Of a stretch of 7,060 nt of DNA, positions 5,631 through 7,060 are shown one piece after another. The translations under genes and the position numbers were made by a program. Numbering within the stretch: the stretch's first letter is position 1; each line of letters begins with the position of its first letter. The stretch spans positions 1 to 7,060 of the forward strand of contig DLQW01000037.1 in the NCBI GenBank assembly GCA_002474405.1, written 5' to 3'. The notes beneath the pieces were generated by a model. That model ran no database searches. It was not told the DNA's origin and was given only the letters and a program-made list of their open reading frames with translations. The stretch is from Christensenella sp. UBA7597 (GTDB lineage Bacteria > Bacillota > Clostridia > Christensenellales > Borkfalkiaceae).

Positions 5631-6272
5631 ATGGATGTTTTATATGAAGAAAGCGCGGTGAACACCAACGCGCCGAAAGTTGAAAAGCGCTATAAGGTAA
5701 TCAATATTTTTTCTAAATTTTTCGGCGTGCTCGCGGTAATTTTCGCCGTCGTTTTTCTTTTCAATCTGCTCATGTTTTTATTTTCGTTCAAGGCGATGAC
5801 GGCGGAGGACAGAGGCTCGGCGATCGCCCAGCTTATTTTTCTGCTGTTTATGCTTTTTCTGTTCGGCGGACCGTGGCTCGCGTGCTTCCTTTTAAAGCGC
5901 CGGATCAATCTCAGCTACGATTACACGTTCGTTTCGGGCGAACTTCGCATCGCCAGAGTTTACAACGTCAATCGCCGCAAATTTTTGTACAGAATCGAAG
6001 CGGAAAGCATCCTGAAACTCGGCGACGCCGATGCTCCGTCGTTTGACCGCGTCTGCGCCGATCCGTCGGTGAAGCAAATCGTATGCACGCCGAACGCGGA
6101 ACCCGCCAAAGGTAAATTCTTTTTATATATCCAGACGAGCGAGCCCGTCGGCAAACGCGTGTATGTTCTCGAATGCCGCGAAGAACTGCTTGTCAATATC
6201 CTGAAATTCGTCAAGCGCGGAATCCTTGAAAGCGATTACGTCATGCAGGATAAAAAACAGGCACAGCGCTGA
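5631..6272 (+). CDS. Uncharacterised two-helix membrane protein with C-terminal soluble domain
   Basis: A 213-residue protein of unknown function. A short polar N-terminus (1-26) is followed by hydrophobic helices at about 27-52 and 65-88, separated by the polar segment KAMTAEDRGSA. The basic LLKRR follows helix 2, placing both ends in the cytoplasm by the positive-inside rule. Residues 95-200 look beta-rich and soluble (YDYTFVSGELRIARVYNVNRR and onward), ending in a helix and a charged tail. The motif of an aromatic strand, SGEL, then a basic segment recalls small Clostridia membrane proteins grouped under DUF6106, but this is a memory-level resemblance. The start is the ATG at 5631; the nearest strong Shine-Dalgarno (AGGAG, 5613-5617) is 13 nt away, longer than usual. 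It lies 34 nt after the ArgJ-like gene and 29 nt before the cysteine desulfurase. Confidence 0.8.
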   Translation: MDVLYEESAVNTNAPKVEKRYKVINIFSKFFGVLAVIFAVVFLFNLLMFLFSFKAMTAEDRGSAIAQLIFLLFMLFLFGGPWLACFLLKRRINLSYDYTFVSGELRIARVYNVNRRKFLYRIEAESILKLGDADAPSFDRVCADPSVKQIVCTPNAEPAKGKFFLYIQTSEPVGKRVYVLECREELLVNILKFVKRGILESDYVMQDKKQAQR

Positions 6273-6301
6273 AAAAATTCTTCCGGAGCAATAAGCAGAA
6301 A

Positions 6302-7060
6302 ATGCAGACGATTTATATGGATAACGCCGCCACCACGCAGCCTTGCGGCGAAAGCGTTGCGCGCGCGGAACAATACCTGAAAGAAAACTATTTCAATCCT
6401 TCGGCGATGTATAAAGAGGGGTTTGCGCTTTCGCGAGAACTGAAAGCCGCACGCGAAAAACTGGTATCGTACGTTGCCGATTCCGCTTTGTACGATTTAA
6501 CGTTCACTTCCTGCGGCACCGAAGCGGACAACACGGCGGTGTTCGGCTATGCGCGGCGCGGCAACGCGGTAACCACGGCGGGCGAACATTCGGCGATTCT
6601 GGCTCCGTTTGCCGAACTGAAAAACAGAAACGTCGCGGAAACGCGTTTTGCTCCGTTGGAAGCGGACGGGCGTGCGAACGTCGGAAAACTGCTGGAACTG
6701 GTGGACGAAAAAACAACGTTCGTTTCCGTCATGCACGTCAATAACGAAACGGGCGCGATAAACGATATCAACGCCATCGCGAAAAAAGTCAAAGCGAAAA
6801 ATCCCCGCGTCGTGTTTCACAGCGACGGCGTGCAGGGCTTCGGAAAAATTCCGTTCCGCCTCGGAAAAGAGGTGGATTTATATTCGCTCAGCGCGCATAA
6901 AATCGGCGGACTCAAAGGCACGGGCGCGCTGATCCGTAAAAAAACGTTGCCTATCCGCCCGTATCTTTTCGGCGGCGGACAGGAAAACGGCTGGCGCAGC
7001 GGCACCGAAAACGTGTTCGGCATCAAAACGCTCGAATTTGCGGCGGAAAAGAAATTTTCT
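6302..7060 (+). CDS. Cysteine desulfurase, NifS/IscS type (3' end outside window)
   Basis: The first 253 codons of a PLP enzyme that removes sulfur from cysteine as an enzyme-bound persulfide for Fe-S clusters, thiolated tRNA or cofactors. It opens with MDNAATTQP (from residue 6). Visible active-site elements are GEHSAIL with H96 (stacks on PLP), MHVNNETG with N147, HSDGVQ with D175 and Q178 (contact the PLP ring), SAHK with K200 (Schiff-base lysine), and RSGTEN starting at R232. The mobile loop with the catalytic cysteine lies beyond the window, so it cannot be checked. The family is normally about 370-400 residues, so about a third is missing. The start is ATG 6302; GGAG at 6285-6288 is 13 nt upstream. 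It reads in the same direction 29 nt after the membrane protein gene. In many Bacillota such a gene is followed by thiI, which would point to tRNA thiolation, but that cannot be seen here. Confidence 0.93.
   Translation, partial: MQTIYMDNAATTQPCGESVARAEQYLKENYFNPSAMYKEGFALSRELKAAREKLVSYVADSALYDLTFTSCGTEADNTAVFGYARRGNAVTTAGEHSAILAPFAELKNRNVAETRFAPLEADGRANVGKLLELVDEKTTFVSVMHVNNETGAINDINAIAKKVKAKNPRVVFHSDGVQGFGKIPFRLGKEVDLYSLSAHKIGGLKGTGALIRKKTLPIRPYLFGGGQENGWRSGTENVFGIKTLEFAAEKKFS

Noticed and set aside
1..7060. CRISPR arrays, tRNA/rRNA genes, insertion sequences, toxin-antitoxin or defence modules
   Set aside because: No regularly spaced direct repeats, tRNA-like cloverleaf, transposase motif or terminal inverted repeats were found on reading both strands.

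Overview
The window looks like a chromosomal segment from a Bacillota (Clostridia-like) bacterium of moderate G+C. The evidence is near-consensus sigma-A promoters (TTGAC[A/T], 17 bp, TATAAT), a Shine-Dalgarno-led GTG start, a PadR-type regulator, a standalone bacterial acyl-ACP thioesterase and a NifS-type cysteine desulfurase. No genus can be named from sequence alone. There is no sign of phage, transposon, CRISPR or tRNA/rRNA genes.

Layout. (1) 1-311, plus: the 3' end of L-rhamnose isomerase (rhaA), closed by a strong hairpin terminator at 335-367. (2) 390-3302, minus: one very large gene converging on rhaA. It encodes an N-terminal PadR winged helix, then about 588 residues of coiled coil in a single heptad register (84 heptads without a skip), a Q/N/P/A-rich linker and four C-terminal transmembrane helices. 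(3) 3303-3677: the divergent intergenic region. It holds a perfect consensus promoter for the minus gene, a roughly 200-nt leader with a cluster of repeated and palindromic motifs that look like PadR operators, and an oppositely directed promoter placed so close to the next gene that its mRNA should be leaderless. (4) 3678-7060, plus: a compact four-gene run of acyl-ACP thioesterase, a divergent ArgJ-like protein whose catalytic motifs appear lost, a two-helix membrane protein, and the first 253 codons of a NifS/IscS-type cysteine desulfurase. The first two overlap by ATGA; the other gaps are 34 and 29 nt, with no terminator seen, so an operon is likely.

How they may work together. The minus gene is the most unusual item: a DNA-binding head on a rod of roughly 85-90 nm (588 residues at about 0.15 nm per residue) anchored in the membrane. 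It could act as a membrane-tethered transcription factor or as a chromosome-to-membrane tether, and the motif cluster in its own leader suggests autoregulation. The downstream plus operon mixes fatty-acid release, a probable pseudoenzyme of the ornithine acetyltransferase fold, an uncharacterised membrane protein and sulfur mobilisation. Its common purpose is not evident from the sequence.
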